Shown: positions 50,088-59,427, counted from the first letter of the stretch. The stretch is 64,000 bases of DNA from an uncultured Prevotella sp. (GCA_900316295.1 ONCJ01000006.1:1-64000); one strand, 5' to 3'. The notes: generated by a model not told the origin, from the letters alone. Made by a program: numbers and translations.

Positions 50088-52616
50088 CTATTCATTTTCG
50101 TAGTGTATAGTATCTATGCGTCTGCTTATATTTGTCGTAGGACAAGTAAAAATAAGGTATGGAGTATTGTCTATAGTTACTACAGAATTATGGAAGTCAT
50201 CATCCATTATGTATGTGTCGTCCTTATATCTTAACAGTCTCTGGTGTGGTAATAACTTTGAGGTATCTTCTGGTTTAAGTTTGAAAATAATACGCTTGAC
50301 TTTACGATTATCATTCATTCGCCACACATACATGTTCTTATTTTTATCAAGCTCGTAATTCTTATATGCGTTTTTGTCCTTTTTTATTCGTTCTATCACG
50401 TCTTCTGGTATGAACGCCATCTTCTTCTTACCATATAGTACTGCTGCCTGGCGCATGTTTATGTCTTTCGAATTAAAAGCCATATACACACAATAATATC
50501 CAAATTCTATAGATGGATTGACGTATTTATTTCTGAGGATATCCAGTATTTTGTTTTCACCCTTTTGTGGCTGTCTTACACTTATAATCTCTTTTCCTGC
50601 CTCCCTCATCTGGTCTTCAGCATAGTGATAGTTTTCGTAGTTTTCTCTTCTTACTATAAAAGCAAATACTAAGAATAGTAGTAGGATAAGATTGCAAAAT
50701 AAAATAGATTTATTCCTAAATTTTATAGAGGTTGTGTTTGATATTAACCTTACTAATACCAACATTGAGACAAAGTCAGCATAGAAAGGTACTCTCTCAA
50801 TATTGGTCCCACATAAGAATACTATTCCAAGACAAAGAATAATGACCAAATAATTAGTCCAATATTTCTTTATTTCTTCATAAAAAGCCTCTTTGTTTCT
50901 AAAATATAATACGACCATAGCAATAAGTAATAGCCATGATATACGTACATTGAAAACAAAGTTTACCGCTCCACTTATAAGACGACTATATATAGAAATA
51001 TTTCCATCTGCACGATTTAATATTCCTGGCGAGAATACACATAAAAGCATTCCTATTATATACCAGAAGAAATATAGTATTATTGGTTTTTTAATAATCG
51101 TGTTTCTATTCATCACAGCATATACTATGAAAGTGATGGAAATAGGAAGTGATAATGACTCATGTGTCCACCCTACAAGTAGTGCTATTGGTGCTAAAAA
51201 GAAATCAAATAACTTTATTTTCCTTTCAAGCTTTCTTATATATAATATATAACCCAAATTCATTACTATTACCCAAAGATAATAGAATGTTCCAAGGCTC
51301 CACAACATTGTAGTCCTAAAATCAGCTAATACTACAAATAAAAGAAAACATATATATATCGAAGCTGATAATCTACTATTCTTTTCTATCCGTATAAATA
51401 ATAAACAGAAATGAATAAGCAGAATAAATAAAATAGAATTTACTATTTTATAGACTATTGGTGGAGTAAAACACAGGAATATCTGCGCTATAGTCTGTAT
51501 TACCGCTCGTCCATTAATATAAAAATAATGAGCATATTGCGATTTTGCCAAATCGCATATATTTTCTAATTTTTGAGGAACATCATTTAAGTTTTCCTGA
51601 AACACAAATCGGTAAACAAGATCGTCACTTAGGGTAGGGGTATCAAACAGGTTTAGTGCTAACATAGCCAAACCTACTATAAACAGGAATATGTAGTATT
51701 TTTCTCGTAAAATATTGCCCATATTTGTAGAGATTCTTCTCATCCACCTTGAAGGAAGCAAGAAAAAAATGCGTTGTTTTAATGACAAAGCTATATCGTT
51801 TTCTTTTGCATCATTCATTAAGTTCCTAAAGTATTCGCTATTCTGCCATTTCTTCTTTGGAGTATCCGTAGCCACGCTATACATATTAGCCATACGATCA
51901 CAGAAAATATCCTGAATATATTCCTCATGGTATTGTGAAGGAATAGAATTCATACGATATTCATTCAGTTTATAACAATAGTCAGCCGTCCACCTGAAAC
52001 AATTGCTTGTATGTTCCTCACCTTTATTATATACTGAATTGTATACTATACTTACTGGCTTTTCTGTATTGAATACTATTCGTAGCCAGAATATATAGTC
52101 TTCACCATTGTATATGTCTTGCGGAACATCAAAGGCATATTCTGAAAGCAATGTCCGACGATACATGCTTCCCCAAGGTACCCCGATGGTTCCTTCTGCT
52201 CTGATTGCCAGATGTCTGAAATCATCTATGGGTATTACTGTTCGTTTTTCATTAGGAAGACTATATCCATTACCAAATACTATATCTGTATTATCATTTG
52301 CTTTTCCATACAGTAATTCTATAGCGTTTCTGGGTAGTGTATCATCAGAGTCGACAAATGTAATCCATTCACCAGTGGAATTAATTAAGCCATTCATTCT
52401 GGCAACTGATCGTCCCTTGTTTTCTTGAAAAAAAACACGAATACGCGCATCTTTTTGCGCATATTCGTCACATATTTGTTGAGACCCGTCTATGCTTCCG
52501 TCATTCACAAGTATTATCTCTATATCTGCAAACGACTGGTCAACAATACTTCGTATACAATCTCCTATAGTATCCTCAGAATTGTATATGGGTACTATGA
52601 TGGATACCGGGGGCAT
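50088..52616 (-). CDS. GT2 glycosyltransferase fused to DUF6056-like membrane domain
   Basis: This 842-residue protein has an N-terminal GT2 (VSIIVPIYNSEDTIGDCIRSIVDQSF, LVNDGSIDGSQQICDEYA, WITFVDSDDTLPRNAI) to about residue 270. A polytopic domain with around ten helices (295-700) follows, beginning YIFLFIVGLAMLALNLFDTPTLSDDLVYRF. A soluble tail completes it. The membrane half resembles stand-alone DUF6056 proteins of glycan loci. The fusion suggests sugar transfer coupled to a membrane step. It faces the opposite way from the two previous glycan genes and is followed by an NlpC/P60 gene upstream. Confidence 0.75.
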   Translation of the reverse strand: MPPVSIIVPIYNSEDTIGDCIRSIVDQSFADIEIILVNDGSIDGSQQICDEYAQKDARIRVFFQENKGRSVARMNGLINSTGEWITFVDSDDTLPRNAIELLYGKANDNTDIVFGNGYSLPNEKRTVIPIDDFRHLAIRAEGTIGVPWGSMYRRTLLSEYAFDVPQDIYNGEDYIFWLRIVFNTEKPVSIVYNSVYNKGEEHTSNCFRWTADYCYKLNEYRMNSIPSQYHEEYIQDIFCDRMANMYSVATDTPKKKWQNSEYFRNLMNDAKENDIALSLKQRIFFLLPSRWMRRISTNMGNILREKYYIFLFIVGLAMLALNLFDTPTLSDDLVYRFVFQENLNDVPQKLENICDLAKSQYAHYFYINGRAVIQTIAQIFLCFTPPIVYKIVNSILFILLIHFCLLFIRIEKNSRLSASIYICFLLFVVLADFRTTMLWSLGTFYYLWVIVMNLGYILYIRKLERKIKLFDFFLAPIALLVGWTHESLSLPISITFIVYAVMNRNTIIKKPIILYFFWYIIGMLLCVFSPGILNRADGNISIYSRLISGAVNFVFNVRISWLLLIAMVVLYFRNKEAFYEEIKKYWTNYLVIILCLGIVFLCGTNIERVPFYADFVSMLVLVRLISNTTSIKFRNKSILFCNLILLLFLVFAFIVRRENYENYHYAEDQMREAGKEIISVRQPQKGENKILDILRNKYVNPSIEFGYYCVYMAFNSKDINMRQAAVLYGKKKMAFIPEDVIERIKKDKNAYKNYELDKNKNMYVWRMNDNRKVKRIIFKLKPEDTSKLLPHQRLLRYKDDTYIMDDDFHNSVVTIDNTPYLIFTCPTTNISRRIDTIHYENE

Positions 52617-52624
52617 TTTTTTGT

Positions 52625-53143
52625 TTAGTAGAAATCCATTATTCTGCGGGCACCTTTATATCGTTTTGCCCAATATGGATCGTTGATGCTGGATATTGTT
52701 ACTCCCTTATGACAGCTGGAATGGATAAATTTGAAATTTCCGTTTTCTTCTACAGAACTTACTATTCCTACGTGGCCTACACCACCACCTGAATGGGCGC
52801 TACGGAAGAATACAAGATCACCAATGCGAACCTTTTCTTTTTTTACGGATTTACCCTGAGTATATTGTGCACGTGACGTGCGATTTAATGTGATATCAAG
52901 TGTCTTGAATACAAAGCTGGTGAAGCCAGAGCAGTCGAACGCACGTGGACCAGTACTACCTATACGATAAGGACGGCCGATATATTTCTTTGCGTTGCTA
53001 AGCAACTGCTCGCTGGCAAGGTCGAAGAACGACTTTACTGGCGATTGCTGCTCCTCATCACCACCCACACGTGTAGCAGCTGAGGCTGATGAAAATAGTA
53101 TTAAACTTAAAAATATTGATGTTATAAATCTTCTAAAGTTCAT
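52625..53143 (-). CDS. Secreted NlpC/P60 cysteine peptidase (C40)
   Basis: This 172-residue protein has a signal peptide (FITSIFLSLILFSSASAA). The NlpC/P60 domain has catalytic Cys in STGPRAFDCSGFTSFVFK near 68, His in SGGGVGHVGIVSSVEENG near 120 and the third polar residue in FKFIHSSCHKGV. It cleaves peptidoglycan stem peptides. It lies 8 bp upstream of the GT2-DUF6056 gene and may share its transcript. Confidence 0.9.
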   Translation of the reverse strand: MNFRRFITSIFLSLILFSSASAATRVGGDEEQQSPVKSFFDLASEQLLSNAKKYIGRPYRIGSTGPRAFDCSGFTSFVFKTLDITLNRTSRAQYTQGKSVKKEKVRIGDLVFFRSAHSGGGVGHVGIVSSVEENGNFKFIHSSCHKGVTISSINDPYWAKRYKGARRIMDFY

Positions 53144-53387
53144 GATTGAATATTAGCCTTTTCAATTAATCGAATGCAAAGATACTAAATATCAACCACT
53201 TATAAAAATACCTTTTTACAACTTTTTGTATTGTAATGTTAATACATTATTATAATAAGTGTTGCTAAGCCCTTTGTATAAAGCAGTTGTGTGTACGTTA
53301 ACACTTTTTACGCACACACAACACATTTAAGCCTTTTTAGTGTTTTTTTCGCTACTAAAACGTATAAAAAACGAATATTTTCTATAT
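53144..53387. other. AT-rich gap between nadA and the NlpC/P60 gene
   Basis: No gene is seen in these 244 bp. There is one inverted repeat GTTGTGTGT/ACACACAAC (53286-53294 with 53314-53322) with no adjacent T tract. Confidence 0.5.
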
Positions 53388-54395
53388 TTAGCTCAAAGCC
53401 AACATACGTTCGATAGGCTTTAAAGCATCCTTCTGGACATTCTCATCTACCTCTACAGCAGGCCATTCATTTACGAGTGTATTATATATTTTCTGAAGAG
53501 TATTCATCTTCATATATTCGCACTCATTACATGAGCATCCAAGCGAACCCTCTGAAACTTCAGGCGGAACAGCATAGAATGTTTTGTCAGGACATGTGCG
53601 TTGCAGTTCATGTAGAATACCTGCCTCGGTAGCTACAATATACTCTTTTGTTTCAGGATGTTTCTGAGCATATTGCAACATAGCAGCCGTACTACCTTTC
53701 ACATCAGCTAATGCAAGTACAGGACCCTTACACTCGAGATGTGCCATAACAATTGCTTCAGGATGTTCGTTCTTAAGTTTTACTATCTCTTCCACTGAGA
53801 AGCGTTCATGTACATGACAACCGCCATTCCAAAGCAACATATTTCTGCCTGTTACTGAATTGATATAGTTTCCTAAATTATAGTCAGGACCAAAAATAAG
53901 CTTTGCATCTTCAGGAAAAGAGTCAATCACCTTCTTGGCATTTCCACTCGTAACCACAACATCTGTAAGTGCTTTTACGGCAGCTGTAGTATTAACATAG
54001 CTCACCACCTGGTATCCAGGATGTTCCTCCTTATATTTCTTCAGGTCCTCAGCCTTACATGAGTCGGCAAGCGAACAGCCAGCATTGAGATCTGGCGTAA
54101 GCACGAGTTTTTCGGGTGAAAGAATCTTGCATGTCTCTGCCATAAAGTGTACACCACACATCACCATAACCTTTGCGTCAGTCTCGGCAGCCTTGCGAGC
54201 CAACGCAAGCGAGTCGCCTACAAAGTCGGCAATATCCTGTATATCTCCTACAGTATAGTAATGGGCAAGGATTATAGCATCCTTCTCCTTTGCTATTCTC
54301 TTTATCTCTTCTTTTAGTTTGGTTTTATTGTTTCTCAGCTCTTCTGGTAGTTCGCTATCAATAAACCCCTTTTCTTTCCACTCTTTTTTTATCAT
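53388..54395 (-). CDS. nadA: Quinolinate synthase A
   Basis: This 335-residue [4Fe-4S] enzyme condenses iminoaspartate with dihydroxyacetone phosphate to quinolinate in NAD synthesis. It shows AIILAHYYTVGDIQDIADFVGDSLAL near 40-65, VMCGVHFMAETCKIL (first cluster Cys near 100), HLECKGPVLALAD and the CxxCxxC-like SLGCSCNECEYMKMNTLQ near 297. nadB and nadC are not in the window. It is the first gene left of the AT-rich candidate origin. Confidence 0.95.
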   Translation of the reverse strand: MIKKEWKEKGFIDSELPEELRNNKTKLKEEIKRIAKEKDAIILAHYYTVGDIQDIADFVGDSLALARKAAETDAKVMVMCGVHFMAETCKILSPEKLVLTPDLNAGCSLADSCKAEDLKKYKEEHPGYQVVSYVNTTAAVKALTDVVVTSGNAKKVIDSFPEDAKLIFGPDYNLGNYINSVTGRNMLLWNGGCHVHERFSVEEIVKLKNEHPEAIVMAHLECKGPVLALADVKGSTAAMLQYAQKHPETKEYIVATEAGILHELQRTCPDKTFYAVPPEVSEGSLGCSCNECEYMKMNTLQKIYNTLVNEWPAVEVDENVQKDALKPIERMLALS

Positions 54396-54405
54396 TTTAA
54401 TTTTT

Positions 54406-54798
54406 TCTCCTTATTACTCTACTACTCTTATTATTATCTTTTTATTTTTCTTTCTTTTAAAAATAGAATGTCTTTGATGATATGATGTGGATATTGTTAA
54501 TAACTTTTTGCCATTTCATTGGATATTTTCTTATCAACAAGTATCATTATTTTATCAACACATTATCATATTCTTTTCTTTTTGATTGATAGAAAGATAT
54601 GAATGTTTTCCACAATTTCTATTTTCGCCTGCAAAGTTAATAAGTTTATAAATAAAACAAGCCATATTGTGTTGAAAACTTGCCCATATTGATTTGAAAA
54701 GTGGGTAGTTTTACACACTAAAACGATAGGAATTAAAAATCCTGTTGATAAGGCATAACTTATCAACAGGGTTTTCAACATATTTATCAACAAATTTT
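54406..54798. other. AT-rich intergenic region with DnaA-box-like cluster (candidate oriC)
   Basis: The 393-bp gap has no credible ORF. TTATCAACA occurs at 54531-54539, 54552-54560, 54760-54768 and 54784-54792, and inverted at 54743-54751. One-mismatch forms are TTTTCCACA (54606-54614), TGTTGAAAA (54670-54678) and TTTTCAACA (54772-54780). T-rich stretches at 54410-54460 could be the unwinding element. The boxes differ from TTATCCACA at one base. Local genes diverge from here (minus to the left, plus from 56885), and parS-like sites lie 34 kb away. Confidence 0.55.
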
Positions 54799-54957
54799 TT
54801 ATTCCTCGGAGAAATCTTCTTTTCCTACTCCGCATAATGGGCATACCCAGTCTTCTGGCAGATCTTCGAAAGCTGTTCCTGGCTGAATACCATTATCTGG
54901 GTCACCTACTTCTGGGTCATATACATAACCACATGTGTCGCATACATACTTTTTCAT
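54799..54957 (-). CDS. Rubredoxin
   Basis: This 52-residue protein shows the complete rubredoxin fold: [19 protein letters not shown], an aromatic core ([16 protein letters not shown]) and the four iron ligands in two CxxCG-type motifs, at Cys 6 and 9 and Cys 39 and 42. It is a small electron carrier for anaerobic peroxide or superoxide reduction. Its ATG overlaps the stop of the GT9 gene by 4 bp (ATGA), so it is translated from that operon. It lies next to the AT-rich candidate origin. Confidence 0.95.
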   Translation of the reverse strand: MKKYVCDTCGYVYDPEVGDPDNGIQPGTAFEDLPEDWVCPLCGVGKEDFSEE

Positions 54958-56003
54958 AATGATTTTTTTTGTTTGTTAATAATAAAATTTATTTTTTCTA
55001 TAATGTCTTCTGTATTTATAGTATTAAGACAAGCATAGTCTCCACGCTTACATTCCTTATTACCATAGACACTGCATGGTCGACATTCTAATTTTTTTTG
55101 GACGGCATACTCATGGTTTTGTTGCCATCCCATAAATCCTGCAAACGGGTGGGTGGCGCCCCAGATACTCAGTACGGGAGTGCCCACCATCGACGCCAGA
55201 TGCATGTTGGCACTATCCATAGATATCATGAGGTCGAGATGTTGCATGAGTACGAGTTCCTGGCTAAGTCCTTTCAGCATTCCTGAGGCGTTGATGCAGT
55301 TAGGATATTTTCTTGCCCACTCATCGAGTACAATATTTTCCTTACCAGCACCAAAGAGAAAGAATTTTATATTTAAATATGTGCAAAGCGAAATAAATAG
55401 ATTTTCCATCTTTTCCAATGGATATTCTTTACCTTTATGAGCGGCAAAAGGTGCTACACCTATCCATATAAGGTCATCTCTCTTATGATTCATAGGTGAG
55501 GGTAGGGTAGAGAGGGGTTCAAGTTTAATGTTTATAGGCGAAAGTTGTATAGGATAGCCGAGCCTGCTGAGGACGTCTGCATAGTTTTCGAATGACGTAG
55601 GCAATTGTCTGAAGTACTCTTTATTGCCAGAACACAGTAATTTTTTTTCTTTCCTGTGTTTGTTGATATGCTTTACTTTATGCCTGTCTATGACAAAACG
55701 TAATCTGAGATACTTTGTCCTCAACACATCATGCATATCAGCGATGGCTGTGAAGTGCTTTGCCTGAAGTCGTCGGTATAGTCGGTTCAGTCCGCGTATT
55801 CCTTTATTCTCACCCTTCAGGTCAGCCTCCATAAATCCCACATTATTGGCAATATTCTCAAACATAGGTCGTGCAAATGGTCTGCTTAGCACAGTTATTC
55901 TGATGTTGGGATATTGTGCTGCCAAATTAGCGACAACGGGTACAAGCATAGCCACGTCGCCCATTGCCGAGAATCTTACTATGAGAATATGTTCAGTCTT
56001 CAA
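54954..56003 (-). CDS. Glycosyltransferase family 9 (heptosyltransferase-like)
   Basis: This 349-residue GT-B enzyme shows [27 protein letters not shown] at the N-terminus, [19 protein letters not shown] near 180 and the donor-site signature [39 protein letters not shown] near 255-295. A late Cys cluster ([20 protein letters not shown]) follows. It likely adds a sugar to the lipopolysaccharide core. The operon order is DUF4254, GT9, rubredoxin with 4-bp or shorter gaps. Confidence 0.88.
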   Translation of the reverse strand: MKTEHILIVRFSAMGDVAMLVPVVANLAAQYPNIRITVLSRPFARPMFENIANNVGFMEADLKGENKGIRGLNRLYRRLQAKHFTAIADMHDVLRTKYLRLRFVIDRHKVKHINKHRKEKKLLCSGNKEYFRQLPTSFENYADVLSRLGYPIQLSPINIKLEPLSTLPSPMNHKRDDLIWIGVAPFAAHKGKEYPLEKMENLFISLCTYLNIKFFLFGAGKENIVLDEWARKYPNCINASGMLKGLSQELVLMQHLDLMISMDSANMHLASMVGTPVLSIWGATHPFAGFMGWQQNHEYAVQKKLECRPCSVYGNKECKRGDYACLNTINTEDIIEKINFIINKQKKSL

Positions 56004-56609
56004 TTATTTCTTATTATAAAGTATAGGATTGGTAGAAGGATCGTTGTACATCTTCATCTGTTTGTACACCTTCATATATTTCTTTCCGTTCTGGATATCG
56101 TCAAGTAGCTGATTGATGGCAGTACCGAGGTCCACCTGTTGCTCTAACAGTACGTTGAGTTTGGCTCTACACTTCTCACGATGTTCGTCCGATGCATCCT
56201 CACGCTCCACCTGTTCCTTCATGTGATAGATTTTCAGTGCAAGTATAGATAGTCTATCCACAGCCCATGCCGGACTCTCGGTATTGATGGTAGCATCGTC
56301 AGCCACTTTCACATTATTATATATAGTGCGGAAGTAAGAGTCAATCTGTTCTACCAGGTCTGTACGATCCTGATTAGACTTGTCGATACGTCTCTTCAGC
56401 GTTAGTGCCTCAACTGGGTCAATGTTAGGGTCTCTTATTATGTCCTCAAAGTGCCACTGAACTGTATCTATCCAGCACTTCAGGTAGAGTCTGTTGTCGA
56501 TAGTACCCTCTTCGTATGGGTTGTTTATAGGAGTATCTACGTTGTCGTATACATGATAGTCCTTAATCGCCTGGTTGAAAATCTCGTTACAATGTTCTGT
56601 AAAAGTCAT
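56004..56609 (-). CDS. DUF4254 protein
   Basis: This 201-residue all-helical protein has YLKCWIDTVQWHFEDIIRDPNIDP near 42-65, LKRRIDKSNQDRTDLVEQID and SPAWAVDRLSILALKIYHMKEQVER near 108-135, as in DUF4254. The family is habitually next to GT9 genes in Bacteroidetes, so a part in lipopolysaccharide-core assembly is likely but unproven. It is the first gene of the GT9-rubredoxin operon; its stop and the GT9 start are adjacent. Confidence 0.85.
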   Translation of the reverse strand: MTFTEHCNEIFNQAIKDYHVYDNVDTPINNPYEEGTIDNRLYLKCWIDTVQWHFEDIIRDPNIDPVEALTLKRRIDKSNQDRTDLVEQIDSYFRTIYNNVKVADDATINTESPAWAVDRLSILALKIYHMKEQVEREDASDEHREKCRAKLNVLLEQQVDLGTAINQLLDDIQNGKKYMKVYKQMKMYNDPSTNPILYNKK

Positions 56610-56884
56610 ATCAATATCTTGTTTGGTTACTTTTGCAAAAATAACTATTTAGAAGTAATTTGCAAAAAAATAATACATATTTTATCTTCATACATCCAAA
56701 AAATAGAAATAAAATTGCACAAGTTATGGTGGTTTGTGCAATAAAAAGTGTATTTTCATAAAAAATATTTGCACACATCAATTTAAATTTGTTCCTTTGC
56801 ACTCGAATTTTAGATAAGGTAGTCTTTTTTAATGACTATTTAACAGTAAAGAAGAAAATTATAAACAACTAAAAAATTAGAATT
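56610..56884. other. Divergent promoter region DUF4254/acpP
   Basis: This 275-bp AT-rich gap holds the acpP promoter and no gene. A probable minus-strand -7 element (TACTTTTG-like, CAAAAATA at about 56636-56643 reading TATTTTTG) precedes the DUF4254 gene. Confidence 0.45.
56768..56799 (+). promoter_or_regulatory. acpP promoter
   Basis: TTTG at 56768-56771 and TTCCTTTG at 56792-56799 are 20 bp apart. The -7 element deviates from TAnnTTTG at one base. The leader to the acpP ATG is about 80 nt. Confidence 0.5.
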
Positions 56885-57121
56885 ATGGCAGAAATTGAAA
56901 GCAAAGTAAAGGCTATTATCGTAGACAAACTTGGTGTTGATGATGCTGAGGTTAAGCCAGAGGCAAGTTTCACAAACGATCTTGGTGCTGACTCTCTTGA
57001 CACCGTAGAGCTCATCATGGAGTTTGAGAAGGAGTTCGGTATTTCTATTCCAGACGATAAGGCTGAGAAGATTTCTACTGTTGGCGACGCTATCGCCTAT
57101 ATCGAGGAGAACGCAAAATAA
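56885..57121 (+). CDS. acpP: Acyl carrier protein
   Basis: This 78-residue protein has the phosphopantetheine attachment motif [18 protein letters not shown] (Ser near 38) and an acidic helix bundle. It carries growing acyl chains in type II fatty-acid synthesis. It heads the acpP-fabF-rnc cluster typical of many bacteria. Confidence 0.96.
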   Translation: MAEIESKVKAIIVDKLGVDDAEVKPEASFTNDLGADSLDTVELIMEFEKEFGISIPDDKAEKISTVGDAIAYIEENAK

Positions 57122-57125
57122 TTTT

Positions 57126-57209
57126 GAATTCTGAATGAGGAATTAAGAACGAAGAATGAGGAATTGGCTGCTGTCCTTACGGTAGTTAGTTCTTCATTCT
57201 TCAATTTTT
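57126..57209. repeat. GAATGAG heptamer array with inverted partner between acpP and fabF
   Basis: GAA recurs at 57126, 57133, 57140, 57147, 57154 and 57161. After 21-24 bp the inverted units GTTCTTC and ATTCTTC (57189-57202) follow, so a hairpin can form. Confidence 0.85.
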
Positions 57210-57220
57210 GTATAAAAAGA

Positions 57221-57290
57221 ATTCATAACTTGTAATTCTTATTTCATAAAATCATAATTCTTAGTTCTAAATTCTAAATTCTTAATTTTG
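57221..57290. repeat. ATTCTTA/ATTCATA heptamer array upstream of fabF
   Basis: Ten consecutive units of ATTCATA, ACTTGTA, ATTCTTA, TTTCATA, GTTCTAA and ATTCTAA type are all 7 bp except one of 8. The array ends 12 bp before the fabF ATG. Confidence 0.88.
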
Positions 57291-57301
57291 AAAAAGGTAT
57301 T

Positions 57302-58564
57302 ATGGAATTAAAAAGAGTAGTAGTTACAGGACTTGGTGCTGTGACTCCGCTTGGCAACACTCCTGAGGAGACTTGGAAGAATATGCTTGCCGGCAAGAGT
57401 GGAGCAGCACCGATAACGCAATTCGATTCAACTCTTTGCAAGACTCACTTTGCATGCGAAGTGAAAGATCTGGATGTAAACCAGTATCTTGATCGCAAAG
57501 AAGCACGCAAGATTGACCGCTACACACAGTTGGCAATGATAAGCGCCATACAGGGAGTAGCTGATGCGGGCTTGGATTTAGAAAAAGAAGACAAAAACCG
57601 CATAGGTGTAGTATACGGAGTAGGTATCGGTGGTATACGTACCTTCCAGGACGAAGTTATGTATTATGGTAAGAATGAGGAAGCTGGTCCAAAGTTCAGC
57701 CCCTTCTTCATTCCTAAGATGATAGCAGACATCGCCTCTGGCCATATCTCTATCCATTTCGGGTTCCACGGACCTAACTATACCACCACCAGTGCTTGTG
57801 CATCATCAAGCAACGCAGTAGCCGACGCCTTCAACCTGATACGTCTTGGCAAGGCTAACATCATTGTTGCTGGTGGAGCTGAGAGTGCTATCTGCATGTG
57901 TGGTATAGGTGGATTCAATGCTATGAAGGCATTGTCAACACGCAACGACGAGCCAGAGAAGGCATCACGTCCGTTCAGCGCAAGCCGCGACGGATTTGTA
58001 ATGGCTGAGGGCGCTGGTTGTCTCATCCTTGAGGAACTCGAGCATGCCAAGGCACGTGGAGCGAAAATCTATGCTGAGATGGTAGGCGATGGTGAAAGTG
58101 CTGACGCTTTCCACATCACAGCATCCCATCCAGAGGGTCTTGGTGCAAAGCTCGTTATGGAAGCAGCGCTCAGCGACGCAGGTCTGAAACCAGAGGACGT
58201 TGACTACATCAATGTTCATGGCACATCTACCCATGTAGGCGACATCTCCGAGGCAAAGGCTATCAAGGAAGTGTTTGGCGACGCTGCGTTCAAACTGAAC
58301 ATCTCCTCTACAAAGTCAATGACTGGTCACCTTCTTGGTGCAGCAGGAGCAGTAGAGGCAATGGCATGCGTATTGGCTGTCAAGAACGACATTATCCCAC
58401 CAACCATCAACCATGAGGAAGGTGACGAAGATCCAGAAATCGATTATAACCTCAACTTCACCTTCAACAAGGCACAGAAGCGCGAGGTACGTGCGGCGAT
58501 GAGCAACACATTCGGTTTCGGAGGCCACAATGCATGTGTGATATTCAAGAAATATGCTGAATAA
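57302..58564 (+). CDS. fabF: Beta-ketoacyl-ACP synthase II
   Basis: This 420-residue condensing enzyme elongates acyl-ACP. It shows VVVTGLGAVTPLGNTPEETW at the N-terminus, the nucleophile in TTSACASSSNAVADAF (Cys near 163), INVHGTSTHVGD with the first catalytic His near 303 and STKSMTGHLLGAAGAVEA with the second near 340. SNTFGFGGHNACVIFKKY ends the protein. Its last 11 bases overlap the rnc start. Between acpP and fabF lie two heptamer arrays. Confidence 0.96.
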   Translation: MELKRVVVTGLGAVTPLGNTPEETWKNMLAGKSGAAPITQFDSTLCKTHFACEVKDLDVNQYLDRKEARKIDRYTQLAMISAIQGVADAGLDLEKEDKNRIGVVYGVGIGGIRTFQDEVMYYGKNEEAGPKFSPFFIPKMIADIASGHISIHFGFHGPNYTTTSACASSSNAVADAFNLIRLGKANIIVAGGAESAICMCGIGGFNAMKALSTRNDEPEKASRPFSASRDGFVMAEGAGCLILEELEHAKARGAKIYAEMVGDGESADAFHITASHPEGLGAKLVMEAALSDAGLKPEDVDYINVHGTSTHVGDISEAKAIKEVFGDAAFKLNISSTKSMTGHLLGAAGAVEAMACVLAVKNDIIPPTINHEEGDEDPEIDYNLNFTFNKAQKREVRAAMSNTFGFGGHNACVIFKKYAE

Positions 58565-59321
58565 TAGGGTTATAGATAGAATAAAGCTCCTTTTCCGAAG
58601 GGATAAGGAGCTTTATTTATATATACGTGAGAAGACAGGCTACCTGCCTCATCACATATACTATTACAAGCAGGCGCTGATGCATCGTAGTGCCCAGCAT
58701 CGTGATGGTGGCAGAGTATGGCACAACGAGCGACTGGAGTTTCTTGGCGATGCCATTCTCGATGCTGTCATAGGCGATGTCGTCTATCATCATTTCCCAG
58801 GTAAGCGTGAGGGATTCCTCACCAACACACGTGCAAAGATAGTAAGTCGCGACACACTAAACAGGCTTGCCAAGGAAATGAGGCTCGATGACAAGATAAA
58901 GACGGGTGGTAGGGTAGACCATAGGCATAATAACTATATGGGTGGCAATGCGTTTGAAGCATTTGTAGGAGCTCTCTATCTTGACCACGGATATGATGCA
59001 TGTAAGAAATTCTTGGAAAAGCATGTCATAGGCGAACTGATCAATATCGACAGACTCGCATATAAAGAGGTCAACTTCAAATCGAGGATGATAGAGTGGG
59101 GACAGAAGTATAAGAGGGATGTGGTCTTCGACACCATAGAACAACGCAAGGAGAAGGACGGCAGTCCTGTGTTCCATACCACTGTGATTATCAAAGGCAT
59201 CAGGTGTGGAGAGGGCATCGGGTACTCCAAGAAAGAGAGCCATCAGGAAGCTTCACATTCCACACTCAAACGCATCAAGCACGACCCCAAATTCCTTGAT
59301 ATGCTATTGAGTGAGGAGTGA
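58554..59321 (+). CDS. rnc: Ribonuclease III
   Basis: This 255-residue double-strand-specific endonuclease has the signature HNERLEFLGDAILDAVIGD near 60 and second catalytic acids in GGNAFEAFVGALYLDHGYDACKKF near 130. A C-terminal dsRBD (SRMIEWGQKYKRDVVFDTIEQRKEKDGSPVFHTTVIIKG) follows. It processes rRNA and regulates mRNAs. Translation is coupled to fabF by overlap. A 12-bp perfect hairpin lies in codons 10-21. Its stop codon lies in a GAGTGAG heptamer duplicate. Confidence 0.94.
   Translation: MLNNRVIDRIKLLFRRDKELYLYIREKTGYLPHHIYYYKQALMHRSAQHRDGGRVWHNERLEFLGDAILDAVIGDVVYHHFPGKREGFLTNTRAKIVSRDTLNRLAKEMRLDDKIKTGGRVDHRHNNYMGGNAFEAFVGALYLDHGYDACKKFLEKHVIGELINIDRLAYKEVNFKSRMIEWGQKYKRDVVFDTIEQRKEKDGSPVFHTTVIIKGIRCGEGIGYSKKESHQEASHSTLKRIKHDPKFLDMLLSEE
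58581..58616 (+). promoter_or_regulatory. Hairpin in the 5' coding region of rnc
   Basis: ATAAAGCTCCTT pairs perfectly with AAGGAGCTTTAT (12 bp). The stem continues through TCC/GGA around a GAAG loop and is followed by TTTATATA. It is a candidate RNase III autoregulation site or attenuator. Confidence 0.7.
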
Positions 59322-59367
59322 GGGCATAGTATATAGTAAAATAAACGTTTAATGTTCAACGTTTTAA
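59309..59367. repeat. GAGTGAG and ACGTTTA/ATGTTCA heptamers after rnc
   Basis: GAGTGAG is duplicated at 59309-59322, including the rnc stop. GTT then recurs at 59347, 59354 and 59361 with a 7-bp period. Confidence 0.7.
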
Positions 59368-59427
59368 CGTAGCGGGGTTATAAAAAACATGTATTCTTTG
59401 CAGTAAAAACGAGAAAAATCTCGAATT

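Noticed and set aside
53286..53322. nadA terminator
   Set aside because: The inverted repeat has a 19-nt loop and no T tract on the minus strand.
54566..54844. Minus-strand ORF of 92 codons next to nadA
   Set aside because: It overlaps the convincing rubredoxin gene in another frame and consists of AT-rich intergenic sequence.
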